From positions 248,001 to 312,000 of the forward strand of contig CAXXXO010000004.1 in assembly GCA_963674625.2 (NCBI GenBank): a stretch of DNA of 64,000 nucleotides. Reading direction: 5' to 3'. The notes under the pieces are model-generated. The model was not told the DNA's origin, ran no database searches, and saw only the letters and a list, made by a program, of their open reading frames with translations. A program made the translations under genes and the position numbers. Below, in pieces: positions 57,621 through 64,000 of the stretch (within the stretch, counting starts at the first letter, position 1; each line of letters opens with the position of its first letter). This DNA is from JALHFZ01 sp963674625. Lineage in GTDB: Bacteria; Synergistota; Synergistia; Synergistales; Aminobacteriaceae.

Positions 57621-58396
57621 GCCGTCGCCGCCTTCAGCCCGTATTCGATCCAGGGCTCCATGTTTTCGGCCATGAGCTCCACCATGACGGGAAGAACGAC
57701 CATGAGGACGAAGAATCCGAGGGCAATCTTCAGCGGAAGACCCAGAACGAAGATGTTCATCTGGGGCACGGTTCGGGCGAGGAACCCCAGCCCCACGTCC
57801 GCCAAAAGGATGGCGCCGTAGAAAGGAAGGACGAATCGCAGGCTCAATGTAAAGGCCGAATGAAGCCAGCCTCCAAGGCCGAGATCCCGGGAAATGGACA
57901 GGGCGAGACGGCCCGGGGGGACGAGCTTGAGGCTTTCCACCACCGCCTGGGTCATGAGAATATGGCCGTTCCACCGGAAATAAAACCACAGCCCCACCAG
58001 GAACTGCAGCTGCCCGATGATGGAGATCTGCACTTCGCTCAGAGGGTCGAGAAGGCTGACCATGGAGAGCCCCATGGAGATGCCGATAAGCTCCCCCGAG
58101 ATCTGAAGGGCATAGAGAGGAAGGGCGGCGAAAAAACCGATGGCGGCCCCGATGAGAAGCTCCCGGAGAGCCAGGAAGGCAAGGGCAGTCCAGCTGTCGA
58201 AGAGGACAAGGGGTACATCCCCGTTCAGCGTGCCCACCGCGGAAAGGGTGAGGAAGGCAGCGCTCCAGAACCGGAGAGGCAGGGGCATGCTCGAGGCCAT
58301 GAAGACGGGGGCGGAGAACATCATCCCTATAAAGCGTATACCCACAAGGAGGTAGAAGATGAGAAGGGGGACGAAGGCGGTCTGCTCCGCCGTCAT
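57611..58396 (-). CDS. fliR: Flagellar export gate protein FliR
   Basis: A 261-residue protein with about six membrane helices (LLIFYLLVGIRFIGMMFSAP, ALRELLIGAAIGFFAALPLY, LPLKIALGFFVLMVVLPVMV). Part of the FliPQR export gate. ATG 58396 overlaps the fliQ stop by 4 bp (ATGA); the frame open further upstream crosses fliQ and fliP and is not coding. Confidence 0.95.
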   Translation of the reverse strand: MTAEQTAFVPLLIFYLLVGIRFIGMMFSAPVFMASSMPLPLRFWSAAFLTLSAVGTLNGDVPLVLFDSWTALAFLALRELLIGAAIGFFAALPLYALQISGELIGISMGLSMVSLLDPLSEVQISIIGQLQFLVGLWFYFRWNGHILMTQAVVESLKLVPPGRLALSISRDLGLGGWLHSAFTLSLRFVLPFYGAILLADVGLGFLARTVPQMNIFVLGLPLKIALGFFVLMVVLPVMVELMAENMEPWIEYGLKAATAWR

Positions 58397-58662
58397 TGAA
58401 CGAACCTGTGGAGCTGGCCGAAGATAAGGCGGGCCATCTCGCCGATGCGGCTGAACATCCACGGCCCGAAGATCACGAGGGAGAACATGACCGCCACGAT
58501 CTTCGGTATGAAGATGAGGGTCTGTTCCTGGATGGACGTGGCCGTCTGCAGGATGCCGATGACGAGCCCCACGAGCATGGCCACGAGGAGCACCGGCAGG
58601 GAGGTGATGAGGGTTGTCCATATGGCGCTGCTCAGCACGTCGTACATATCGATGGGGAACAT
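58393..58662 (-). CDS. fliQ: Flagellar export gate protein FliQ
   Basis: An 89-residue two-helix protein: LITSLPVLLVAMLVGLVIGI then LQTATSIQEQTLIFIPKIVA and a second helix. Standard FliQ length and sequence. Lies 12 bp after fliP. Confidence 0.96.
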   Translation of the reverse strand: MFPIDMYDVLSSAIWTTLITSLPVLLVAMLVGLVIGILQTATSIQEQTLIFIPKIVAVMFSLVIFGPWMFSRIGEMARLIFGQLHRFVQ

Positions 58663-58674
58663 GGGCCGTCCTCC

Positions 58675-59451
58675 TTAGGCGAAGCTCTTGAGCAGGCTCG
58701 TCACCACGAGATCCCACCCGTCTGCCATGACGAAGAGCAGAATTTTGAAGGGAAGGGAGATCATCATGGGCGGGAGCATGATCATGCCCATGGCCATGAG
58801 GACGCTGGCCACGATCATATCCACCACGATGAAGGGGATAAAGATGACCACCCCCATCTGGAAGGCAGTCTTCAGTTCGCTCAGCATGAACGCGGGAAGA
58901 AGAACCCGGGTGGGCACATCGGCGGCGTTCCGTGGCTGATCGATCTTCGCCATGCTGACCATGAGGGAGAGTTCCTCCTGGCGGGTGAATTTGAAGAGAA
59001 ACTCCCGGACGGGACCGATGGTGCCTTCCCATGCCTTCTCGGAGGAGATGGTCCCCGCGAGATAGGGGCCGAGGGCGTCGTCATAGACCTTCCCCCAGGT
59101 CGGGCCCATGATGAAGAGGGTGAGAAAGAGAGCCAGCCCCACGATGACCTGGTTGGGGGGAGTCTGCTGCAGTCCGATGGCCCTCTGAACGAAGCCGAGG
59201 ACTACGAGAATCCGGGTGAAGCAGGTCACCATGAGGACGATGGCCGGGGCGAGGCTGAGGACGGTGAGAAGAGCGAGGATCTGGAGGGTGAGGGCCACAT
59301 CCGAGGGGGATTCGGCCATTTTGACCCCAAAGGAGAGGGCAGGGATGGGGATCGTCGGGGCCCCTTCCTGCCCCCAGGCCGGAAGGCCGGAAAAAACAAA
59401 AAAAAGACAAAGAAGAAATGCCCCGAGTCTATTTGTTCCCGGGTTCTTCAT
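58675..59451 (-). CDS. fliP: Flagellar export gate protein FliP
   Basis: A 258-residue protein with a cleavable signal peptide (RLGAFLLCLFFVFSGLPAWG), then the FliP core: ILALLTVLSLAPAIVLMVTC, FTRILVVLGFVQRAIGLQQT, PNQVIVGLALFLTLFIMGP, and C-terminal helices with LPAFMLSELKTAFQMGVVIF. ATG 59451 overlaps the end of fliO by 23 bp; an ATG at 59475 is possible but lengthens the signal n-region. Confidence 0.95.
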   Translation of the reverse strand: MKNPGTNRLGAFLLCLFFVFSGLPAWGQEGAPTIPIPALSFGVKMAESPSDVALTLQILALLTVLSLAPAIVLMVTCFTRILVVLGFVQRAIGLQQTPPNQVIVGLALFLTLFIMGPTWGKVYDDALGPYLAGTISSEKAWEGTIGPVREFLFKFTRQEELSLMVSMAKIDQPRNAADVPTRVLLPAFMLSELKTAFQMGVVIFIPFIVVDMIVASVLMAMGMIMLPPMMISLPFKILLFVMADGWDLVVTSLLKSFA

Positions 59452-59788
59452 CGGTCCATTGACTCCATTCCTCATATTTCCACCTGCCGATCACCCTGGA
59501 ACCGGCGCTGCCCGTGGCGATCGCAAGCACCTCGGGACCGCACCGCACCAAAAAAAGCACATCCCTGCCCAGGGGCAAGGATGCCAGGATCTTCAGACTT
59601 CCCCCCGCCCGGACCGGCATTTTCCTGCGGGTGTAGAGCACCGCCCCGTACCCCGCGAGTGCCAGGAGGGCAAGGCTCAGACCGATTCTCAGCATATACC
59701 CCGTAAGGGAAGGCACGTCCCCCTGGGAGGCTGCGGCGGGAAGGACAAAACCAAGGATCGCCGCTGCGGAAAAGAGCGAAAGTTTCGT
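59429..59788 (-). CDS. fliO: Flagellar export protein FliO, apparent ACG start
   Basis: A small membrane protein stabilising FliP, weakly conserved as usual. It has an inner helix (MLRIGLSLALLALAGYGAVL) and a short cytoplasmic tail (ILASLPLGRDVLFLVRCGPE). From the first canonical start (GTG 59716) the product has 95 residues and no signal. In frame upstream, directly after the cheY stop, lies KLSLFSAAAILGFVLPAAAS, a textbook signal peptide, with no ATG, GTG or TTG. An ACG at 59788 sits 6 nt after AAGAGG at the exact position of the missing Met. The start given here assumes ACG; the conservative start is 59716. Confidence 0.7.
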   Translation of the reverse strand, partial: TKLSLFSAAAILGFVLPAAASQGDVPSLTGYMLRIGLSLALLALAGYGAVLYTRRKMPVRAGGSLKILASLPLGRDVLFLVRCGPEVLAIATGSAGSRVIGRWKYEEWSQWTDEEPGNK

Positions 59789-59800
59789 GGCGGTCCTCTT

Positions 59801-60163
59801 CTATCCGAGAGCCTTGTTGAGGGCTTCCACCACCCGGTCGGGCTGAAAGGGCTTGACGATAAAGTCCGTTGCCCCGGCCTGGATTGCCTCGATGACCATG
59901 GGCTGCTGCCCCATGGCGCTGACCATTATGATCTTCGACGAAGGGTCCACGGCCTTGATCGCCTTGACCGCCTCGATGCCGTTCATTTCGGGCATGGTGA
60001 TATCCATCGTGACGATGTCCGGCTTGACCTTCTGGTAGGCGGCCACCGCGATTTTGCCGTTTTCGGCTTCTCCGGCCACTTCGAAGTCATTTTTTACCAG
60101 GATATCCTTGAGCATCATCCGCATGAAGGCGGCATCGTCCACGACAAGAACTTTTCTCCCCAT
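59801..60163 (-). CDS. cheY: Chemotaxis response regulator CheY
   Basis: A 120-residue single-domain receiver: KVLVVDDAAFMRMMLKDILV, acceptor Asp in DIVTMDITMPEMNGIEAVKA, Thr/Ser switch in MVSAMGQQ, Lys in FIVKPFQPDRVVEAL. Binds FliM and FliY when phosphorylated. ATG 60163 gives the standard CheY start; the ATG four codons upstream is less typical. Confidence 0.95.
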   Translation of the reverse strand: MGRKVLVVDDAAFMRMMLKDILVKNDFEVAGEAENGKIAVAAYQKVKPDIVTMDITMPEMNGIEAVKAIKAVDPSSKIIMVSAMGQQPMVIEAIQAGATDFIVKPFQPDRVVEALNKALG

Positions 60164-60210
60164 GATTCCCCACATCCCTCTTCTGGAAATTGCTGCTGCG
60201 ATGAATGTCC

Positions 60211-61338
60211 CTACAGAGAATGGACCCGGCCGGAGGATGAAAGGATTTCCGTGACGCGGACGCCGAAATTCTCGTCGATCACGACCACTTCCCCTTTCGC
60301 GATGAGCTTTCCGTTGACGAGAACATCCACGGGTTCTCCGGCCATTTTGTCCAATTCTATCACGGAACCGGGGGTCATGTTCAAAATATCTGAGATGTTT
60401 TTCCTGGTCCTTCCCAGTTCGACAGTTACCCGAACGGGAATGTCCGCAACAAGATCGATCCTGCTGTTCCCTCCGCTCTGCCCCTTCGACACGAGAGGGA
60501 CGAACTCCGCAGGACGCACGTCCACGGATGCCTGGTCATAGATATTTCCGAAGGACTGAACTTCCCCTCTGCCGGAGGAAGAAGGAGCCTCCCGCTGGGC
60601 AGGACGGCCTCGGGGGACTTCTTTTTTCCCCTGTTCCCTTGGTGACGGCTCTTCCGCTCCCCCGCCTGCCATGGCATCCCGGATCTTTCCGGCGATGCTC
60701 CCTGCGGAGTCGAGGGGGAGAAGCACCGAGAGCGGAAAATCCCCGAGCCCTTCGATGGTGACAATCACTGAGACTGCCCACAGCAGATCCTCCGCCGACC
60801 GGGTCGAGAAGGGAAGCCATTCTCCCTTTTCAAGAGCCGAGGAGATGTTCTCGGGAAGAATCCGCAGACCGCCGAGCATTCCGCTGAGCCTCGTGAAGAC
60901 GGCACCCGCCACCTGGCTCAGTCCCTCCTGGGCAGCGTTCAGGTAGAGTTCTCCCGCCTCCTCGGGCACGTCCTTTCCCTCTCCGCCCATCATCAGGTCG
61001 GCGAGGGCAAGGGCGCCTTTCCGGGTCACCACGAGGTCCATGGGTGAGTCCGCCAGTCCTCCCGCCGTCAGCCGAAATACAAAGGCATGGTCTCCTGCGG
61101 AGGAGGCGAACTCCTTCTGGGATGAAGATGTAATTCCCGAGACAGCGGCCGTCACCTCTTTTCCGGACAGCATTCCGTAGACGCTTGCGGCGGAATTGGA
61201 GAAAACTTCCGCCACATCCTCGAGAATGCTGATCTGCGCCGAGGTCATGTCCCCCGGTCCCTTTTTGCCGCCGTTGCCCAGATCCGCTCCGCTCAGGAGG
61301 GCATTTATTTCATCCTGGCTGAGAAGCTCGTCAATCAT
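60211..61338 (-). CDS. fliY: Flagellar motor switch protein FliY (FliN-type C-terminus)
   Basis: A 375-residue switch protein: N-terminal CheY-binding motif LLSQDEINALLSG, a CheC-like middle domain (about 35-230), a disordered Pro/Arg linker (about 235-285) and a C-terminal SpoA domain (VADIPVRVTVELGRTRKNIS, LNMTPGSVIELDKMAGEPVD). The CheC-like catalytic E-x-x-N pairs look degraded: EGLSQVAG in the second site, EVFSNSA in the first. It overlaps fliM by 8 bp. Confidence 0.92.
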   Translation of the reverse strand: MIDELLSQDEINALLSGADLGNGGKKGPGDMTSAQISILEDVAEVFSNSAASVYGMLSGKEVTAAVSGITSSSQKEFASSAGDHAFVFRLTAGGLADSPMDLVVTRKGALALADLMMGGEGKDVPEEAGELYLNAAQEGLSQVAGAVFTRLSGMLGGLRILPENISSALEKGEWLPFSTRSAEDLLWAVSVIVTIEGLGDFPLSVLLPLDSAGSIAGKIRDAMAGGGAEEPSPREQGKKEVPRGRPAQREAPSSSGRGEVQSFGNIYDQASVDVRPAEFVPLVSKGQSGGNSRIDLVADIPVRVTVELGRTRKNISDILNMTPGSVIELDKMAGEPVDVLVNGKLIAKGEVVVIDENFGVRVTEILSSSGRVHSL

Positions 61339-62353
61339 TTTCCGCTCCTCCTTTCAATGCGGGAACGTCCTCTTCATCGGAGGCAAGGACCTCCGATATC
61401 TCCGCCCCGTAATTGCCGTTGACCGAACCCGGTACGGCCCTGAATTTCACCCTGCTGCCCACCCGCACCTCCAGGGGGTTTCCCACCGTCTCATCCAGCT
61501 TGATCACGTCCCCCGTCTGAAGCTGCAGCACATCGGCCACGCTGAGCACCGTGTGTCCCAGCTCGAGAGCAAGGGGAATTCCCACAGCCTGGAGATTTTT
61601 CACCAGGAAGTTCCTCATGCTTTCATCGTTCTTCCGTCCGGTGGATGCAAACCACTGCTGCGAGCTGAGCTTGTCCATGATGGGCTCCATGAGAAAATAG
61701 GGAATGCAGATGCTGATCATCCCCTCCACGTCCCCCACCTTCAGCTTCAGGATGACGAGAAGGACCATATCCGTTCCTGGACAGATCTGGACAAAGAACG
61801 GGTTGCTCTCGAGGCTTTCGTAGCGGAAGCGCACATCCACCACAGTGCTCCAGCTCTCCTCGAGGAGTTCGAGCATCCTCATGAGAACCCGCTCAATCAC
61901 TGTCCTCTCTATGTCGGTAAGCTCTCTGATTTTTCCCGTGAACTGTCCCTTTCCTCCGAGCATCCTGTCGATGATGGCGAAGACGAGGTTGGGATTGATC
62001 TCGATGAGGGCATTTCCGCTGAAGGGGTACATTTCGAGAACGCCGATCACCGTCGGCTGGACGAGGGAGCGGATGAATTCATCGTAGGCAAGCTGGTCCA
62101 CCGAGGCGATCTCTGCCGAGACGAGTGAACGGACGAGAGTGGACATGGTGGTCGTCAGCTGCCGGGCGAAGGCCTCGTGAATCATCTGGATCGCCCGAAG
62201 CTGGTCCTTGCTGAATTTGTCAGGACGGCGAAAATCGTAGTTCTTGATCTTCTTTTCGTCCGGAGCGCTGAGTTTCTCCATATCCACATTTCCCGACGAC
62301 AGGGCTTCAAGAAGCGAGTCTATCTCGCTTTGGGACAGTATCTCGGGGGTCAT
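61331..62353 (-). CDS. fliM: Flagellar motor switch protein FliM
   Basis: A 340-residue C-ring protein: N-terminal CheY-P-binding motif ILSQSEIDSLLEALSSG, middle CheC-like domain (FVFAIIDRMLGGKGQF-type sequence around 145-165, GG motif present), and C-terminal SpoA domain (LELGHTVLSVADVLQLQTGD, VIKLDETVGNPLEVRVGSRV). Sets rotation direction with FliG and FliY. It follows fliL by 36 bp. Confidence 0.96.
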   Translation of the reverse strand: MTPEILSQSEIDSLLEALSSGNVDMEKLSAPDEKKIKNYDFRRPDKFSKDQLRAIQMIHEAFARQLTTTMSTLVRSLVSAEIASVDQLAYDEFIRSLVQPTVIGVLEMYPFSGNALIEINPNLVFAIIDRMLGGKGQFTGKIRELTDIERTVIERVLMRMLELLEESWSTVVDVRFRYESLESNPFFVQICPGTDMVLLVILKLKVGDVEGMISICIPYFLMEPIMDKLSSQQWFASTGRKNDESMRNFLVKNLQAVGIPLALELGHTVLSVADVLQLQTGDVIKLDETVGNPLEVRVGSRVKFRAVPGSVNGNYGAEISEVLASDEEDVPALKGGAEND

Positions 62354-62389
62354 CCGCAGCTCCCTCCTTTTCTGCAGAATGAGATCTTG

Positions 62390-62836
62390 CTACTGCAGAA
62401 CAAAGCCTTCGAAAAGCACCCGCACCACCGGAGGCTTCTCCTTCACCGGGGGCAGAATGGAATTCAGCGTTCTTTTTATGTCCTCCGCCAGCCCCATGAT
62501 CCCCTCGGCGCTCGTGAGGTCCTCAAAGACCCTGTCCTTCGCGAGAAGAATGACCTCGTTTTTTATCCGGGCGAGCCATCCCGAAGAGGAGACCATCTCC
62601 ATGGATTTCGGCCCTTCCACCTCGATGGAAAGTTTGAAATTCACCACGTGGTTTCCCGTGCCCGATAGGTTCGAGATGAAATCCCCGACGAAAAAGACCG
62701 GTCCCGGATCGGCGATCCTGGAAGAGGGAGAGCTTCCCTCGGAGCTCAAGAAGGTCCTGCCCGCAAGCAGTCCCCCTCCGAATCCCAGAAAGAACAGCAC
62801 CAGAGCCATAATAAGAGCCGTAAAAAGCCGTTTCAT
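62390..62836 (-). CDS. fliL: Flagellar basal body-associated protein FliL
   Basis: A 148-residue single-pass protein: N-terminal helix LFTALIMALVLFFLGFGGGL, a short linker, and the periplasmic stomatin-like domain (VFFVGDFISNLSGTGNHVVN, FKLSIEVEGPKSMEMVSSSG, VLFEGFVLQ at the end). It forms rings around stators and boosts torque. Typical placement between motB and fliM. Confidence 0.92.
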   Translation of the reverse strand: MKRLFTALIMALVLFFLGFGGGLLAGRTFLSSEGSSPSSRIADPGPVFFVGDFISNLSGTGNHVVNFKLSIEVEGPKSMEMVSSSGWLARIKNEVILLAKDRVFEDLTSAEGIMGLAEDIKRTLNSILPPVKEKPPVVRVLFEGFVLQ

Positions 62837-62851
62837 TTCATCATCCCTTCT

Positions 62852-63574
62852 TCACTGTTTCGGATAACGGGACAGGAAGACCAGATCAACCCGGCGGTTG
62901 AGCGCCCGGTGTTCCGGAGTATCATTCGGCACGAGGGGCTGGTTCGGCCCGTACCCCACTGCCTGAATTTTGCGGGGGTCGAACTTCGCCCTGTACTGGA
63001 GATAGGAGGCCACGGACGCGGCCCTCGCCGAGGAGAGCCCCCAATTGTCCTGGTATTTTCCTCCCCGGATGGGAGTCGAATCCGTATGGCCCTCCACTGC
63101 CACGGCGGGAACAGCGTCCCGGATGAAATCGGCGATTTTGTAGAGAACCCGCATCCCTTCGGGTCTCAGATCTGCACTGCCCGAGGAAAAGAGAAACTGG
63201 TCCGACAGGGAGACCGTCACTCCCCGCTGGTCGATCCGTACGACGACCTGCTTGTCGAGCCCCTCGCTCTGCAGGTAGCTCCTGAGGTTCTTCGCCACCT
63301 GCCGGACATCGGGGCTCACCCGGCTGGATTCCCCCGCCTGCTGGGCCAGGCTGCCGCCGAATACCGCCGGATCCTCCTGGACGGCCTTCCCTCCGGGCAT
63401 GAACCCGAGGGCACCTTGAAAGGAAAGGATCATCATCTCGAATTTCATGACGTCAATGGAAGAAAATGAAAAAAGCAGGACGAAGAAGGTGAGCACCAGC
63501 GTCACCATGTCTCCGTAGGTAACGAGCCACAGAGGCGCCCCGGGAGAGGATTCTTCTTTCTTTCTTCTGGGCAT
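62852..63574 (-). CDS. motB: Flagellar stator protein MotB
   Basis: A 240-residue protein: N-terminal helix with the proton/sodium-binding Asp in WLVTYGDMVTLVLTFFVLLF, a plug/linker, and a C-terminal OmpA-like peptidoglycan-binding domain (FSSGSADLRPEGMRVLYKIA, VEGHTDSTPI, NWGLSSARAASVASYL, LNRRVDLVF). Start ATG 63574 overlaps the motA stop by 1 nt (TGATG). The coupling ion cannot be told. Confidence 0.95.
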   Translation of the reverse strand: MPRRKKEESSPGAPLWLVTYGDMVTLVLTFFVLLFSFSSIDVMKFEMMILSFQGALGFMPGGKAVQEDPAVFGGSLAQQAGESSRVSPDVRQVAKNLRSYLQSEGLDKQVVVRIDQRGVTVSLSDQFLFSSGSADLRPEGMRVLYKIADFIRDAVPAVAVEGHTDSTPIRGGKYQDNWGLSSARAASVASYLQYRAKFDPRKIQAVGYGPNQPLVPNDTPEHRALNRRVDLVFLSRYPKQ

Positions 63575-64000
63575 CAGGCCGCCCCCTCTCCCTTCGTCTT
63601 TTCTTCAAAGGCCATTCTCTGGCGCGGGGGAAGAAAGACCTTGAGCTTCTCCTCCACGATCCGGGGGTTCTCTCCTGCCTGGATGGCAAGGACGCCCTCC
63701 ACCATAAGCTCCATGGAGAGGACCTCCTGGGCCGACCGCACTGCCAGTTTCTTTCCAATGGGCAGGGCGAATCCATTGGCGATCAGGGAACCGTAAAAAG
63801 TGGTCACCAGGGCCACCGCCATTCCGGGGCCGAGGGCGTCCGGGTTCGAGAGGTTTCCGAGCATGGTGATCAGGCCGATGAGCGTGCCGAGCATGCCGAA
63901 GGCCGGGGCGAGTTCAGCCATGGTATCGAAGAAATACTTGTTCGAGGCATGCCTCGTCTCCAGGATGCCTATTTCCGTGTCGAGAATAGCCTTCACGAGC
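63574..64000 (-). CDS. motA: Flagellar stator protein MotA (N-terminus beyond window)
   Basis: The C-terminal 141 residues of MotA; the 5' part lies past the right edge. Seen: cytoplasmic loop end (AILDTEIGILETRHASNKYF), then membrane helices 3-4 with MAELAPAFGMLGTLIGLITM, LGPGMAVALVTTFYGSLIAN, FALPIGKKLAVRSAQEV, and a cytoplasmic tail with GENPRIVEEKLKVFLPP. The conserved Pro-Ala motif for ion flow is present in AELAPAFG. With MotB forms the stator. Confidence 0.95.
   Translation of the reverse strand, partial: LVKAILDTEIGILETRHASNKYFFDTMAELAPAFGMLGTLIGLITMLGNLSNPDALGPGMAVALVTTFYGSLIANGFALPIGKKLAVRSAQEVLSMELMVEGVLAIQAGENPRIVEEKLKVFLPPRQRMAFEEKTKGEGAA

Noticed and set aside
1..64000. CRISPR arrays, insertion sequences, rRNA genes, restriction or toxin-antitoxin systems
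   Set aside because: None seen: no regularly spaced repeats, no transposase motifs and no rRNA sequence. The only mobile-DNA trace is the recombinase remnant.

Overview
The window is high-GC bacterial chromosome, almost all of it coded on the minus strand. It holds a complete diderm envelope programme (BamA, lipid A, Kdo, core glycosyltransferases, O-antigen ligase), twin outer-membrane porins carrying an N-terminal S-layer-homology (SLH) motif, and a Firmicute-like fla/che operon with FliY, CheC/CheD and a FliA sigma factor. Together these point to the Synergistota, a flagellated LPS-bearing diderm probably living by anaerobic fermentation. The placement rests on gene content and protein style only; no 16S rRNA gene is present.

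Layout. 1-3.9 kb: a LysM/M23 cell-wall hydrolase running off the left edge, rho, and a small membrane-anchored protein. 3.9-7.4 kb: an ECF-transporter S component (the only clear plus-strand protein gene), a D-glutamate-cyclase-like gene, pfkA and a secreted coiled-coil protein. 7.4-11.2 kb: a tandem duplication of about 1.88 kb, each unit carrying an SLH porin, its terminator and a long conserved 5' leader. 11.2-36.4 kb: one apparently continuous run of 21 co-directional genes, many overlapping by 4 bp. In transcription order it runs sigma factor, membrane protein (possible anti-sigma), bamA, an envelope protein, lpxD, lpxC, fabZ, lpxA, kdsC, lptF/G-type permease, lpxI, lpxB, an LpxB-like protein, msbA, an lpxK fusion, kdsA, kdsD, waaA, an ELM1-family protein, three glycosyltransferases and an O-antigen ligase. 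A good sigma-70-type promoter lies just upstream of the sigma gene. 36.4-37.4 kb: a histidine phosphatase and a Lys-Glu-Thr tRNA operon with its own promoter and terminator. 37.4-39.2 kb: an AT-richer island with a frameshifted tyrosine-recombinase remnant, a 17-bp near-copy of the tRNA-Lys anticodon region, palindromes and a low-GC secreted protein. 39.3-41.8 kb: argH, a DUF501 protein and an S1-domain protein. 41.9-64 kb: the distal end of a large flagellar/chemotaxis operon, from motA (cut by the right edge) through motB, fliL, fliM, fliY, cheY, fliO/P/Q/R, flhB, flhA, flhF, flhG, a PilZ protein, cheB, cheA, cheC, cheD, an unknown membrane protein, fliA and fapA to three unrecognised proteins.

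How the genes work together. The envelope cluster covers most of lipid A-Kdo biosynthesis and export (kdsB, lpxH and acyltransferase genes are not here; LpxI replaces LpxH) and joins it to outer-membrane protein insertion. The flagellar block supplies the export gate, motor switch, stator, placement GTPases and the CheA/CheB/CheC/CheD/CheY adaptation circuit; cheW is not present.

Most interesting points: the 25-kb sigma-to-ligase operon with a candidate sigma/anti-sigma pair, the LpxK-glycosyltransferase fusion and three LpxB-like modules, loop-restricted divergence of the twin porins, a fliO gene that seems to start at ACG, an ATGA-coupled leader peptide and nested stem before the ECF gene, and a recombinase scar marked by a tRNA-Lys fragment. 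No CRISPR array, IS element or rRNA was found.
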